From NCBI RefSeq assembly GCF_000730245.1, contig NZ_CP004403.1, positions 992,001 through 1,056,000 on the forward strand: a stretch of DNA of 64,000 bases, in the 5' to 3' direction. This DNA comes from an endosymbiont of Acanthamoeba sp. UWC8. GTDB taxonomy: Bacteria > Pseudomonadota > Alphaproteobacteria > Rickettsiales > Midichloriaceae. How positions within the stretch are numbered: the first letter of the stretch is position 1; each line of letters opens with the position of its first letter. The notes beneath the pieces were generated by a model that had not been told where the DNA came from, did not search any database, and saw nothing but the letters and a program-made list of their open reading frames with translations. Shown here in pieces: positions 18,067 to 29,037 of this stretch. The translations under genes were made by a program, and so were the position numbers.

Positions 18067-20556
18067 ATGTCCTCATTACCGGAAAAGTATAATTCACAGG
18101 AAGTAGAAAAAAAATGGCAAAAAACTTGGGATACAACCCAAGTTTATGCTTATAATACCGAAGAGGAAAGAGAAAACACATTCTCAATAGATACCCCTCC
18201 TCCTACGGTTTCCGGCTTATTACATATGGGGCATATATTTAGCTATACTCAAACTGATTTCATAGCTCGCTATCAAAGAATGAAGGGAATGAACGTGTTT
18301 TACCCTATGGGATTTGATGATAACGGGCTGCCGACTGAAAGGTTGGTGGAAAAAGTTAAAGGTGTGCGGGCAGGAAAGATGCCTCGTGCAGACTTTATTA
18401 AAGTTTGTGAAGAAGTAGTTGAAGAATCCGAACAGGAATTTAGAGCACTATTTAAAGAAATAGCTTTAAGCGTTGATTGGACACAGGAATACCAAACTAT
18501 CAGTAAGCATTCCCGCAAAATTTCCCAAATGTCTTTCATTGATCTGTTTAATAAAGATTTAGCTTACCGGAAATTTTCTCCTACATTTTGGGATCCGGTA
18601 GATAAGACTGCTATTGCCCAGGCTGAAATTGAGGATAAGGAACGGAAAGGTTATATGAATGATATAGCTTTTGCAACAGCAACCGGGGAGGAGATTGTTA
18701 TCGCAACTACCAGGCCTGAACTTATTCCTGCTTGTATTGCGGTATTTTATCATCCTTCCGATAAAAGATATGCTCACCTGGCGGGTAAGAAAGCTCTTAC
18801 CGCTATATTTAAACATGAAGTGCCTATAATTGCCGATGAAGACGTAAATCCCGAGAAAGGTACCGGCCTCGTAATGTGCTGTACTTTTGGGGATATCCAA
18901 GATATTGAATGGTGGAAAAAGCATAATCTTTCAGTTAAGGAATGTGTTACTTCCGACGGAAGAATGGTGAATGCCGAAAAATATGACGGTTTAAAACTTG
19001 AAGAAGCTAAAAAACAAATCATAGAAGATTTAAAGACTCTTGGGCTACTTAGAAAGCAGGAAGAAGTTACTCAATTTGTTAAGTGCGCGGAAAGATCAGG
19101 TGCTCCGCTTGAAATTATTCCTACCCACCAATGGTATGTTACCCTTTTATCTCATAAAGATGCTTTAATTGAAAAAGGCAGGGCATGTAATTGGTATCCG
19201 GATTATATGAGAATAAGGCTTGAAAATTGGATTAATGGCTTAAACCAGGATTGGTGTATTTCAAGGCAACGTTTTTTCGGGGTTCCGTTTCCGGCTTGGT
19301 ATTCCAAACGTAGCGGAGAAGAAGGAAAAATATTACTTGCCGATATTGATCAACTACCTGTGGATCCGCTTACCGATTTACCGAAAGGCTATACGAGGGA
19401 AGAAGTTGAGCCTGATTATGATGTTATGGATACTTGGGCGACAAGTTCAATCAGCCCACAGCTTAATACTTCGGCAATAAGTCGCGGGTTAGCTGTTGAT
19501 TATGAAAGACATCAAAAATTATACCCCTTTGATTTAAGACCCCAAGCTCATGAAATTATTAGAACCTGGGGGTTTTATACGATCGTAAAATCTCTCTTTC
19601 ATGAAGATTCTATTCCATGGAAAAATTTAATGATCAGCGGTTGGTGCTTAGCAAGTGATAAAACCAAGATGAGTAAATCTAAAGGTAACGTAGTTACCCC
19701 TAAGGAACTAATTATTGAAAAAGGCTCTGACGTGGTGCGTTATTGGGCATCTACTTCCAAGCTCGGTGTGGATACCGCTTACTCGGAGGAATTGTTTAAA
19801 ATCGGCAGAAAGTTAGTTAATAAGCTTTGGAATGCTTCTAAATTTGCCGGTTTTCATTTTGCTAAACTTGATGGTAATCAGCCGACTTCCCCTCAGGAAG
19901 ACATTAAGAATGGAAAAATCTTTGAATCCCTCGATTTATGGATATTATCCGAACTTCATAAAACAATTGAATGCGCAACCGCTGAATTTGAAAGGTTTGA
20001 ATACTCGGATGCTCGAGTGATAATAGAAGATTTCTTCTGGAATGCTTTTTGCGATAATTATCTCGAATTAGTTAAAGCCCGAGCTTATGACGAAGCCAAA
20101 CTAAACCCTAAAGGTCAGATGAGCGCAGTGTATACAATATACCATTGCTTAAAACATATTTTGATACTATTCGCACCCCTTCTACCTCATATTACCGAAG
20201 AAATTAATCATCATATTTTCGGTGGTGAAACTCTACATAAACGCGGCAGTTGGCCGAGGCTTGAAAACCATTATTTTAAAGAAGAATTATACACACAGGG
20301 AGCTGCTGCATTACAAGTGCTGGAGCTGGTTAGAAAATTTAAATCCGAGCGGAACTTATCGCTTCGTGTGCCGCTTAAACTTGTTGAGTGGAGTGGAGCA
20401 GACTTGGATAGCTCTGTATTAAATGACTTAAGGTTGGCTGCCAATGCTTCTGAATTTAAATATAACCGTGCCTTAAATAATTCTAGCTTATCTTCACTTG
20501 ACGGTAAATATTCAATTTATGCGGAGATAGAACAACATGATGATGAAAGGGTCTGA
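18067..20556 (+). CDS. valS: Valyl-tRNA synthetase
   Basis: Class I aminoacyl-tRNA synthetase charging tRNA-Val. 829 residues. The HIGH-type motif is LLHMGHIFSYTQTD (residues about 51-64) and the KMSKS motif is KTKMSKSKGNVVTP near residue 536; the editing domain TTRPELIPACIAVFYH lies between. The length and the features around KMSKS fit the rickettsial/archaeal-like ValS form of about 810-830 residues rather than the 950-residue E. coli form. It overlaps xseA by 20 bases and is preceded by a good GAAGGAAAG ribosome-binding site. Confidence 0.97.
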   Translation: MSSLPEKYNSQEVEKKWQKTWDTTQVYAYNTEEERENTFSIDTPPPTVSGLLHMGHIFSYTQTDFIARYQRMKGMNVFYPMGFDDNGLPTERLVEKVKGVRAGKMPRADFIKVCEEVVEESEQEFRALFKEIALSVDWTQEYQTISKHSRKISQMSFIDLFNKDLAYRKFSPTFWDPVDKTAIAQAEIEDKERKGYMNDIAFATATGEEIVIATTRPELIPACIAVFYHPSDKRYAHLAGKKALTAIFKHEVPIIADEDVNPEKGTGLVMCCTFGDIQDIEWWKKHNLSVKECVTSDGRMVNAEKYDGLKLEEAKKQIIEDLKTLGLLRKQEEVTQFVKCAERSGAPLEIIPTHQWYVTLLSHKDALIEKGRACNWYPDYMRIRLENWINGLNQDWCISRQRFFGVPFPAWYSKRSGEEGKILLADIDQLPVDPLTDLPKGYTREEVEPDYDVMDTWATSSISPQLNTSAISRGLAVDYERHQKLYPFDLRPQAHEIIRTWGFYTIVKSLFHEDSIPWKNLMISGWCLASDKTKMSKSKGNVVTPKELIIEKGSDVVRYWASTSKLGVDTAYSEELFKIGRKLVNKLWNASKFAGFHFAKLDGNQPTSPQEDIKNGKIFESLDLWILSELHKTIECATAEFERFEYSDARVIIEDFFWNAFCDNYLELVKARAYDEAKLNPKGQMSAVYTIYHCLKHILILFAPLLPHITEEINHHIFGGETLHKRGSWPRLENHYFKEELYTQGAAALQVLELVRKFKSERNLSLRVPLKLVEWSGADLDSSVLNDLRLAANASEFKYNRALNNSSLSSLDGKYSIYAEIEQHDDERV

Positions 20557-21820
20557 CTCTAATCTTCCTGAATACAGCGTTTCAGAAGTTGCTCATGCAA
20601 TAAAGGTTACACTGGAAGAAACCTTTTCTTATATTAGAATTAGGGGTGAAATCTCAGGACTTAAAGTTGCCTCTTCAGGTCATATATATTTTAGTTTAAA
20701 AGATAACAATGCCGTACTTAATGCAGTTTGTTGGAAGAAGGTAGCGAATCAACTCCCATTTCAAATTGAAGATGGAGTTGAGGTAATATGCACCGGTTCC
20801 ATCTCCTCTTTTCCGGGGAGATCTTATTATCAGTTAATTGTTGAAAAAGTTGAAGTAGCAGGGATCGGCGCATTACTTGCCATGCTTGAAAAAAGAAAGC
20901 AAAAATTGGAAGCTGAAGGTTTATTTGATCCCGACAGGAAAAAACCGATTCCTTATTTGCCGAGAACCATCGGGGTTATTACTTCTCCTACCGGGGCGGT
21001 AATCAGAGATATTTTACATAGGATATCCGACCGCTTTCCGATTCATATACTACTCTGGGGAGTATTGGTACAAGGAAATGAAGCTGCCGAACAGATTGCC
21101 GATGCTATAAATGGCTTTAATAACCTCCCATCCTCTATACCTAAACCTGATATTTTAATTGTTGCAAGAGGAGGCGGTTCAATTGAAGATTTATGGGCTT
21201 TTAATGAAGAAATAGTAATCAGAGCAACAGCTGATTCTAAAATTCCGATTATTTCAGCGGTAGGCCATGAAACGGATACCACACTTATAGATTTTGCTTC
21301 CGACAAAAGATCTCCTACCCCGACTGCAGCAGCGGAAATTGCAGTTCCCGTACTCTCAGATTTAAAATATACCGTGGAAACTTTAAAACGAAGACTTGAT
21401 TCAACTCTGCCGAATTTAATTAAACATAATGAACTCAAGCTAAATAATCTCTCAACCGCCTTAGGTTTTTTTCTTTCCAAAATAATCTCACTGGAAGGAA
21501 AGTTAGAAAATATTGAGTTTAAACTTTCTAATCTGATGACTAATTTACTACAACGACTTAATTCAAAATTACAAATTCACGGCATGCTGCTTGACAGTTT
21601 CCATTATCAGAAAATTTTAAAGCGCGGCTTTGCGTTAATTAGGGATAATAAAGGAAAAGTAATAAAAAGCATTACCCAAATTAAGCTGAACAGCGTAATA
21701 AAAATAGAGCTGCATGACGGCACTCAAGAAGCTTTAGCTTTAAACGTTTCCGGCAAAAGCCACAGTATAAAAAACCCCTCGGAACAGAACAAGCAACAAT
21801 CATTGTTTGACAACACCTAG
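20537..21820 (+). CDS. xseA: Exodeoxyribonuclease VII large subunit
   Basis: Catalytic subunit of ExoVII, which degrades single-stranded DNA from both ends. 427 residues: an N-terminal OB fold (ISGLKVASSGHIYFSLKD) and the catalytic core with GVITSPTGAVIRDI, VARGGGSIEDLWAFN (residues about 211-225) and SAVGHETDTTLIDFASD (about 239-255), then a coiled-coil region. The start lies inside the end of valS, indicating coupled translation. The small subunit gene xseB is not in this window. Confidence 0.96.
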   Translation: MMMKGSDSNLPEYSVSEVAHAIKVTLEETFSYIRIRGEISGLKVASSGHIYFSLKDNNAVLNAVCWKKVANQLPFQIEDGVEVICTGSISSFPGRSYYQLIVEKVEVAGIGALLAMLEKRKQKLEAEGLFDPDRKKPIPYLPRTIGVITSPTGAVIRDILHRISDRFPIHILLWGVLVQGNEAAEQIADAINGFNNLPSSIPKPDILIVARGGGSIEDLWAFNEEIVIRATADSKIPIISAVGHETDTTLIDFASDKRSPTPTAAAEIAVPVLSDLKYTVETLKRRLDSTLPNLIKHNELKLNNLSTALGFFLSKIISLEGKLENIEFKLSNLMTNLLQRLNSKLQIHGMLLDSFHYQKILKRGFALIRDNKGKVIKSITQIKLNSVIKIELHDGTQEALALNVSGKSHSIKNPSEQNKQQSLFDNT

Positions 21821-21906
21821 CTTTGCATCTTAACATAAATTTAAGGTTACTAATTATTTGGTATGAAATTTGCTTACTCTTTTGTATATAAGAAAAATTA
21901 AATACT

Positions 21907-22626
21907 ATGGATAATTCGACTTATTTTATGCTATCTAAACAAGTTGCAGCATTTAATAAAATAAATGTTACAGCTGATAATGTGGCAAATTCAAACACCA
22001 CCGGCTTTAAAAAAGAGCACATGGTCTTTGATAAATACTTAACTCAAGATACGAGAGAAAAAGTAGCTTTTCCAAATGACGTTGCAACTACTCTTGATCT
22101 TAAAGACGGAGGATTAGTTCCGACTCAAAGGCCATTAGATGTCGCATTGGTAGGAAGCGGTTTTTTTGTGGTTAATACTAAAGGCGGTATTCAATATACC
22201 AGAAACGGCAACTTTTTTATTAATGCGGAAAATACTTTAGTAAACGATAAAGGAAGCCCGATACTCACTGCCGACAACCAGGAAATCGGATTTGAAGAAG
22301 GTGACCCACCACCCGTTATACTTCAGGACGGAACTATAACCGTGAACGGAGAAGCAAGGGGAGTAATCGGGGTAGTAGAGTTTGCTAATCCACGTCTTAT
22401 CCGAAAAACAGGGGAAGGATTATTTACTTCGGAGGCAGCTCCAGAAGCTAAGGAAGATGCAAGAATCATACAAGGTATGCTTGAAGGTTCGAACGTTAAT
22501 GCAATTGAAGAAATGGTAAAATTAGCTGAGGTGCAAAAAGATGCAACCGTTACATCAAACTTAATTAATGATTTATATAATATGCAACGTAGTACTTACA
22601 AGGTATATTCAAAAATAGGGGAATAA
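21907..22626 (+). CDS. flgF: Flagellar basal-body rod protein FlgF
   Basis: Proximal rod protein of the flagellar basal body, 239 residues. The N-terminus has the rod-family motif NVTADNVANSNTTGFKKEHM (residues about 19-38) and the C-terminus the paired helix region NVNAIEEMVKLAEVQKD, as in FlgE/F/G proteins. It has no signal peptide, as expected for export by the flagellar type III apparatus. First gene of a cluster flgF-flgG-flgA-flgH with gaps of 35, 5 and 3 bases. Confidence 0.93.
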   Translation: MDNSTYFMLSKQVAAFNKINVTADNVANSNTTGFKKEHMVFDKYLTQDTREKVAFPNDVATTLDLKDGGLVPTQRPLDVALVGSGFFVVNTKGGIQYTRNGNFFINAENTLVNDKGSPILTADNQEIGFEEGDPPPVILQDGTITVNGEARGVIGVVEFANPRLIRKTGEGLFTSEAAPEAKEDARIIQGMLEGSNVNAIEEMVKLAEVQKDATVTSNLINDLYNMQRSTYKVYSKIGE

Positions 22627-22661
22627 AACAGGGGACTAAAATAGGGGGAGGATAACTTATT

Positions 22662-23459
22662 ATGTCGTTAAGAGCATTAAATATAGCTGCGACCGGTATG
22701 GTAGCAAACGAGCGCAAGATTGATAATATTTCACATAACGTCGCCAACTCGGAAACAAAAGGATATAAAAGGTCGGATGTCATTTTCAATGATTTATTAT
22801 ATCAAACCGAAACCAGGATGGGGTCTTTATCCGCTGCTGATGGAAGCATAATCCCCACAGGTATACAATTTGGTCTAGGAACGGCCGTGGGAGCAACATA
22901 CAAAGTTTTTTCACAAGGGGAATTAATCCCGACACCTAATACTCCGCTCAACCTTGCACTTGACGGCAACGGGTTTTTTCTGGTCAACTTACCTGACGGC
23001 AATACCGGATATACAAGAGCCGGTGAGTTAATGCGGAGTCCTGATGGAGTGATTGTTAACCCTTTAGGGTATGAAATATCCCCGGGCATCACTATTCCGC
23101 AGGATGCCCTCAATGTAACAATAACCAGAGATGGAAGGGTACAGGCAACTATAGCCGGCCAGCCTGACCCTCAAGATTTAGGGCAACTTGATTTGGCAAT
23201 ATTTCAAAACCCTTCGGGATTAGAGGCAATAGGGGATAGTATATACAAAGAAACTACCGCTTCCGGTGCTCCTATCTTAGGCTTTGCTCTTGATGATGGA
23301 TTCGGAAGTATCAAACAACATTTTGTTGAAAGTTCTAACGTAAATTCAATCACCGAAATTATGAACCTAATTAAGGCACAAAGAAACTATGAAATGAACT
23401 CAAAAGTTATGCAAACGGCGGAGCAGATGGCAAAAGAAGCAATTGATTCTAAATCGTAA
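22662..23459 (+). CDS. flgG: Flagellar distal rod protein FlgG
   Basis: Distal rod protein, 265 residues, close to the family norm of about 260. It starts MSLRALNIAATGMVANERKI with the motif IDNISHNVANSETKGYKRSD (residues about 20-39). It has the internal PLNLALDGNGFFLVNLPDG and ends with VESSNVNSITEIMNLIKAQR plus the polymerisation helix. No signal peptide. The ATG is preceded by gggggagga, a strong ribosome-binding site. Confidence 0.96.
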   Translation: MSLRALNIAATGMVANERKIDNISHNVANSETKGYKRSDVIFNDLLYQTETRMGSLSAADGSIIPTGIQFGLGTAVGATYKVFSQGELIPTPNTPLNLALDGNGFFLVNLPDGNTGYTRAGELMRSPDGVIVNPLGYEISPGITIPQDALNVTITRDGRVQATIAGQPDPQDLGQLDLAIFQNPSGLEAIGDSIYKETTASGAPILGFALDDGFGSIKQHFVESSNVNSITEIMNLIKAQRNYEMNSKVMQTAEQMAKEAIDSKS

Positions 23460-23464
23460 ATAAT

Positions 23465-24130
23465 ATGAAATATATCCCTCACCTATTTTTCATTATTATT
23501 TTTCACTACTGCTTTGCTTTTGCTCATACCATCACTGAAATTAAAGAGATGGTTGAGGAAGAACTGGAACGTGAAAAATTTATTGATCATGTTATAGTTA
23601 GGTTAAATGCAGGTAGTCACCTCAAGAACACAAAAGATATCGAGCTGTTGGCTACTGAATATGAAATTAACTCTAATAAGGTTAAATTATTAGTTACTTC
23701 CGAGGGACATGAATATTCACTCGAAGGCATTAGCACGGAAGCAATAATTATCCCTACCCTCACCCGCAAGGTTAATAAAGGAGAATTACTTAATGAGGAT
23801 ATGTTCGGAGAAGCAAAATATCCGAAAGATAAGCTTTCAGGGCTTATAATCCAAGATGTAAAAGAAATTATAGGCAAATCAGCTAAAAAAACCTTGCAAC
23901 CGAACAAGCCTATAAAACCAAGCGAGCTTATGTCACCGACTATAATTAATAAAGGACAAAAGGTTACCTTGCAATTTAATAAAACTGCTCTCATAATCGA
24001 AACACTGGGAGTAGCCTTAGAGGCCGGTGGCTTAGATGATATTATCAAGTTAAAAAATATTGATAGCGGCAAGTTAGTTATCGGAAGGATAAAAAATGCT
24101 CAAGTAGTTGAGGTTGGGGGAAAAATATAA
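23465..24130 (+). CDS. flgA: Flagellar P-ring assembly chaperone FlgA
   Basis: Periplasmic chaperone needed to assemble the FlgI P-ring. 221 residues with an N-terminal signal peptide (MKYIPHLFFIIIFHYCFAFA). The C-terminal SAF-like domain has TRKVNKGELLNEDMF, IIGKSAKKTLQPNKPI (residues about 138-153) and GQKVTLQFNKTALIIETLGV. It sits five bases after flgG and three before flgH, the common alphaproteobacterial order; flgI does not follow here and must lie elsewhere if present. Confidence 0.92.
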   Translation: MKYIPHLFFIIIFHYCFAFAHTITEIKEMVEEELEREKFIDHVIVRLNAGSHLKNTKDIELLATEYEINSNKVKLLVTSEGHEYSLEGISTEAIIIPTLTRKVNKGELLNEDMFGEAKYPKDKLSGLIIQDVKEIIGKSAKKTLQPNKPIKPSELMSPTIINKGQKVTLQFNKTALIIETLGVALEAGGLDDIIKLKNIDSGKLVIGRIKNAQVVEVGGKI

Positions 24131-24133
24131 ATT

Positions 24134-24904
24134 ATGAATATTAAGCAAATTATCTTACTTCTTTCTTTATCTTCTTTAACAGCCTGTGATATTATGGCGA
24201 ACCGACTTGCTAATGTCGGGCGTCCTCCTGAATTTAATAAGGTTAATACTTATAATGACTATATTCAACAGGAACAATACCTTAAAGCTAAGGCGGCTCA
24301 ATCGGAACAGCAATCATCAATAGAACCCACGGCGCAAGGAAAAGCTGCCAATTCTTTATGGAAACCCGGCTCAAGGGCTTTTTTCCGTGATTTGCGCGCA
24401 AGAGCAATTGGAGATATCTTAAAAGTGAATATTACTATTCAAGATAAAGCAAAACTCGATAATAAGACTACAAAAACCAGATCAGGCTCTACAAGTGCAG
24501 GTATGCCAAGCTTATTCGGCTTTGAAAACAAAGTTAAAAACATTTTACCTGATGCGGTAAATCCTTCTAAATTATTAAATGTTACCTCAAATGACAACAA
24601 CACCGGCGAAGGCAAAGTTGATAGGCAGGAAACCATTAATACAACAGTTGCCGCAACAGTAATAAAAATACTTCCTAATAATAATTTATATATTAAGGGA
24701 TCCCAAGAAGTGAGGGTTAATTTTGAGGTAAGGGAAGTAACTATAGAAGGTATAGTAAGGCCTGAAGATATCAGCACTGAAAATGCCGTTACCTTAGATC
24801 AAATCGCAGAAGCCAGAGTATCTTACGGTGGGCGCGGGCAATTATCGGAATATCAGCAGGAAAGATTAGGCAGACAAATATTGGATATTGTTGCACCATT
24901 TTAG
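24134..24904 (+). CDS. flgH: Flagellar L-ring lipoprotein FlgH
   Basis: Outer-membrane L-ring protein, 256 residues. A lipoprotein signal (MNIKQIILLLSLSSLTAC, lipobox Cys at 18) is followed by the FlgH domain: SLWKPGSRAFFRDLRARAIG with ILKVNITIQDKAKLDN, then NLYIKGSQEVRVNFEVRE and the C-terminal GRGQLSEYQQERLGRQILDI. Last gene of the flgF-G-A-H cluster. Confidence 0.95.
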   Translation: MNIKQIILLLSLSSLTACDIMANRLANVGRPPEFNKVNTYNDYIQQEQYLKAKAAQSEQQSSIEPTAQGKAANSLWKPGSRAFFRDLRARAIGDILKVNITIQDKAKLDNKTTKTRSGSTSAGMPSLFGFENKVKNILPDAVNPSKLLNVTSNDNNTGEGKVDRQETINTTVAATVIKILPNNNLYIKGSQEVRVNFEVREVTIEGIVRPEDISTENAVTLDQIAEARVSYGGRGQLSEYQQERLGRQILDIVAPF

Positions 24905-25120
24905 GATATAAGCGCCTTAAAGAAGTAAGCTTTTTAAAGCCTGTGCAATCACTTGAAATTTCGGCAAAGATCTTATAAATAAAAGTTAGTTACTTTTTTG
25001 TTAGCAAGTTTAGTATGAATAAAAATAGCCTTAATAAAACATTTAGTTGAAATATACTCTAAGGTATCATTAAAATAATTCTTTGCTATAATCCTGAAGT
25101 AAAATAATAAAGGCTGCTGA

Positions 25121-26895
25121 TTGTCTTACGCAATTGATCAAGTAAAATCAAGGATAAATCTATCGTCCGTTGTATCCAAAAAGGTTGCGCTTAAACGTAA
25201 GACGAGCGGAGAATACCTTGGTTTATGCCCTTTTCATCCGGAAAAAAGCCCTTCATTTAACGTGAGTGATAACAAAGGATTTTATCACTGCTTCGGTTGC
25301 GGTGCTCATGGTGATGTTTTTTCGTATTTGATGGAAACCGAATATCTTAAATTCCCCGAAGCTTTGGAAAAATTAGCCCAAGAAGCAGGCATTGAGCTGC
25401 CGAAACATACCGAAGTGCAAAAAAAAGCAGCAGGATATTAGAGATATTTTAATAGAAATTCATGAAGCGGCAGCGAATTACTATACACAAAAACTATTTA
25501 GCCCGGAAGGAAAACAAGCTTTAAATTATCTTAAAAAAAGAGGCTTGAAAAATGATATTATTGCAGAATATAGGCTAGGATTTACTCCCCACAACCATAG
25601 TGAGTTGCATGATTTATTAAAGCAAAAATTTAATGAAACTCAGATAGCTGCTTCTAAAGTATTATTAAAAGGCGATTACGGGGTTTATAACCCATTAAAA
25701 AATCGTGTTATTTTCCCGATTTTTAATAAGAGCGGTAAAACCGTTGCTTTCGGGGGAAGGTTAATAGAAAAAGGAGAGCCTAAATATTTAAATTCTCCGG
25801 AAACATTAATATTTAAAAAAAGTGAAACCTTATACGGCTTAAACTTTGCCAAAAAAGAAGCCCTTAAAACCAAGCAAATAATAGTAGTTGAAGGGTATAT
25901 GGATGTTATAGCCCTAGCAAATAATGAAATTTATAATTCCGTAGCTCCTCTTGGCACAAGTATATCCGCAGATCATATAAAATCTTTATGGGAAATTGTT
26001 GATATACCTACCCTCTGTCTTGATGCGGATAACGCAGGAAGAGCCGCAACCTCCAGGCTTGCTTCCGAAATCCTCCCTTTTATAAAAGCGGATAAAACAT
26101 TAAATTTTGCCTCTCTCACGGGGGGGAAAGATCCCGATGAAGTAATTGTTAATAAAGGTAGAGAATTTTTTAAATCAATAATAAATCACCCTACCCCTTT
26201 ATCAGAGTTGTTGTTTACGTCACTTTTAAAAATGCATACTGTAAAAACCCCGGAAAATATTACAACTTTAAGGAAAAACCTGGAATTACTAGCTAAAAAA
26301 AATTATTGATAAAGACCTGCAAAAATCATATAGTTCATACTTTAAAAACAAAGTATATGAGATACTTTCAAATAAGAAAAAACCCAATATTAATAAAGAA
26401 TTTTTAAATTCAAAGCACAACATACAATCAATACTGAGCGAACAGGAAAACAATATTTTAACTATTCTGGCAACAGTTATTAACCACCCTGAAATTATTT
26501 CTGATGATGAAATATATTATGAACTACATGACATCGAAATAAGGTCTAATTTTCTTGACAAAATCCGTGAATATATATTAAATTTAAAAGGTTATATCAA
26601 TTACGAAAACGAGCCTTGTCGGAAAACTTTGCGGCAAACTTTGGAAGAGCAATTTAATTTTAAGTTAAATGATAATATGTTTGACACGTTCGCGAAAAGC
26701 GAGGCAAGTAGTGAAGAAGCTAAAGAGGGAATAATAAGAATTTTCAAATTAAACAATTTGATTATAATTCAAGAACAAATAAAAACCACAAGTCAATTAC
26801 TGATGGAAAGACAAGATGAAGAAACTTATAACAAGTTAAGCTATTTGAAACAAATTGAGGAAATCCTAAAAACAGAACTTAACATTTTAAATTAA
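25121..26895 (+). CDS. dnaG: DNA primase, interrupted by two +1 frameshifts
   Basis: Primase that makes RNA primers at the replication fork. It starts at TTG 25121 (no in-frame ATG; AAGG lies about 10 bases upstream). The zinc-binding domain shows CPFHPEKSPSF and YHCFGCGAHGD (residues about 37-66) and the TOPRIM core VVEGYMDVIAL and CLDADNAGRAA. The frame shifts at an A8 run (25419-25426): removing one A joins EVQKK to QQDIRDILIE. It shifts again at a second A8 run (26295-26302): removing one A joins LLAKK to IIDKDLQKSY and the helicase-binding C-terminus. The repaired product is 590 residues, normal for DnaG. rpoD follows after 10 bases, the classical pairing. Confidence 0.93.
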
Positions 26896-26905
26896 CGAGA
26901 ACAAA

Positions 26906-29015
26906 ATGAGCAAGGCTACTTCTAAGAACCAAAAAACGGCAACAAAAGAGGATAATAAGATACTCAAGGAGTCTAAAAAACTTTCTTCGGCTGAAAAGTC
27001 CTCAATTAATAATATGGATTCAGTTGAGGTGAAGACCCAAACTGCTAAATCACCTGCAAATAAAGCAGCTAATGAGGATTCTTCCTTTGAAAAATTGATA
27101 AAAAAAGGCAAAGAGACCGGAAGCGTAACATTTGATCAGCTTAACAGTGTTATCAGTGATACCGATATTGAAAAAATTGAAGATACCATTTCCTTTTTTG
27201 ATGACGCAGGGATTACTCTATCAGAGAAATCTTCTGATGATGAAGAGCTGGTTTTTGACCTTCCGATATCCGAAGAAGAGCCTGCGGAAGAAGAAGAGGA
27301 GCAGGAAACTTTAAGAAGTGATGATCCGGTTAGAATGTATCTCAAAGAGATGGGACATGTTGAGCTGTTATCCAGAGAAGGTGAAGTTGAGATAGCTAAA
27401 AAGATTGAAGATGGTCGTTATAAAATGATCACTTATCTTTGTCAAACACCTGTAGCTTTAAGAGCATTTATTGATTGGTATGATGCATTATCTAATGAGG
27501 CTATTTTATTACGTGAAATAATTGATCTTGATGCAATGTACTCTAAAGAATTCGGTAAAGATGAATTTTCTGAAGCTAAGCTTGCTGAAGATGATTTCGC
27601 AGGTTTTAAGGAAGAAGAAGAAGACGAAGATGAGGATGAAGCCGAAGAAGAAACTGAAGAATCGGAAGATGAAGATTTAGATGAAGAAGAAGGCGATGAG
27701 AAGAAAGCTGGAACTTCGGATGATTACGATAGTGAAGAGAATTTATCCATTTTAAGTATGGAAATAGAACTTAGACCAAAAATGATTGATGTTTTCGGAA
27801 AAGCTGCACAACTTTCCGGGCAGATTTTAAACATTCAACAGGATAAGCTTGCTGCTGCACTTGAAAACAAACCATTTAGCACGACATTTTAATAAAAAAT
27901 ATGAAACTTTAAATCAGGAACTTAGTACCTTAATGCAGGATATGCGTTTCAATGAAGCTCAAATTGATAGAATTTTAGACAAATTATACAGCATAAATAA
28001 GAAACTTATCGGTATTGAATCTCAAATTTTAAGGTTAGCTGAAAATAACAAAATTAACCGTAATACTTTCTTAACTAAATATACGGGAAATGAGCTTGAG
28101 CCAATGCTGCTGGACAAATTGGAAGGCTTAAAAGACAAAGGGTTTAAAGACTTTATTCAAAAAGAAAGAGAACAAATTAATTACTTACGCGGTAATGTAA
28201 TTGAAATAGCTAAAGAAGTGGGCTTGGATATTTCTACCTTTAAACAGCTGGTTTCCGAAGTGCAAAGGGGGGAACGCGTTGCAAGCAAAGCTAAGAAGGA
28301 AATGATCGAGGCAAACTTAAGGCTGGTAATCTCAATTGCTAAGAAATATGCTAATCGCGGGTTACAGTTCCTTGATCTTATTCAGGAAGGAAATATCGGT
28401 CTTATGAAGGCGGTAGATAAGTTTGAATACAGAAGAGGTTATAAGTTTTCTACCTATGCAACATGGTGGATTAGGCAGGCAATTACGAGATCTATAGCTG
28501 ACCAGGCACGGACTATTCGTATCCCTGTGCATATGATAGAAACAATCAACAAGATTCTCAGAACTTCAAGACAAATTGTTCATGATATGGGAAGAGAACC
28601 AACTCCTGAGGAAATTGCAACGAAACTTGCAATGCCGGTTGAGAAAGTAAGAAAAGTTCTTAAAATTGCTAAAGAGCCAATGAGCTTAGAAAACCCTGTG
28701 GGTGATGATGAAGGCAGTATGCTTGGTGATTTTATTGAAGATAAAAATGCTATCCAACCGCTTGATGCAGCGATACTTACCAATTTAAGGGAAGTTACTA
28801 CTCGGGTGCTCTCTAGCCTTACCCCTAGGGAAGAAAGAGTGCTTAGAATGAGATTTGGTATTGGGATGAATACCGACCACACCCTTGAGGAAGTCGGTAA
28901 ACAGTTTAGAGTAACTCGGGAAAGGATTAGGCAAATTGAAGCTAAGGCTTTAAGAAAACTAAGGCATCCAAGTAGAGCTAAAAAGTTAAAAGGCTTTTCA
29001 AGTAATACCCAGTAG
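26906..29015 (+). CDS. rpoD: RNA polymerase primary sigma factor, interrupted by a +1 frameshift
   Basis: Housekeeping sigma-70. The first frame (to 27892) carries region 1.1 ([12 protein letters not shown] upstream of [11 protein letters not shown], region 1.2) and a strongly acidic non-conserved insert ([17 protein letters not shown]) longer than usual. The second frame (to 29015) carries regions 2 to 4: [30 protein letters not shown], and the helix-turn-helix [20 protein letters not shown]. The frames join if one base is dropped between about 27862 and 27885, for example one C of ACC at 27871-27873, giving [14 protein letters not shown] and a 702-residue protein. All conserved regions are intact. 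The terminator lies at 29038. Confidence 0.94.
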
Positions 29016-29037
29016 AATTATAATAGTTTCCATACAT

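Noticed and set aside
25392-26309. A second, independent primase gene
   Set aside because: The segment continues DnaG exactly after removal of one A from the A8 tract, so it is part of the same gene.
25121-29015. Programmed -1 frameshifting in dnaG or rpoD
   Set aside because: All joins need removal of one base (+1 direction), and no slippery heptamer with downstream pseudoknot was found in the right frame.
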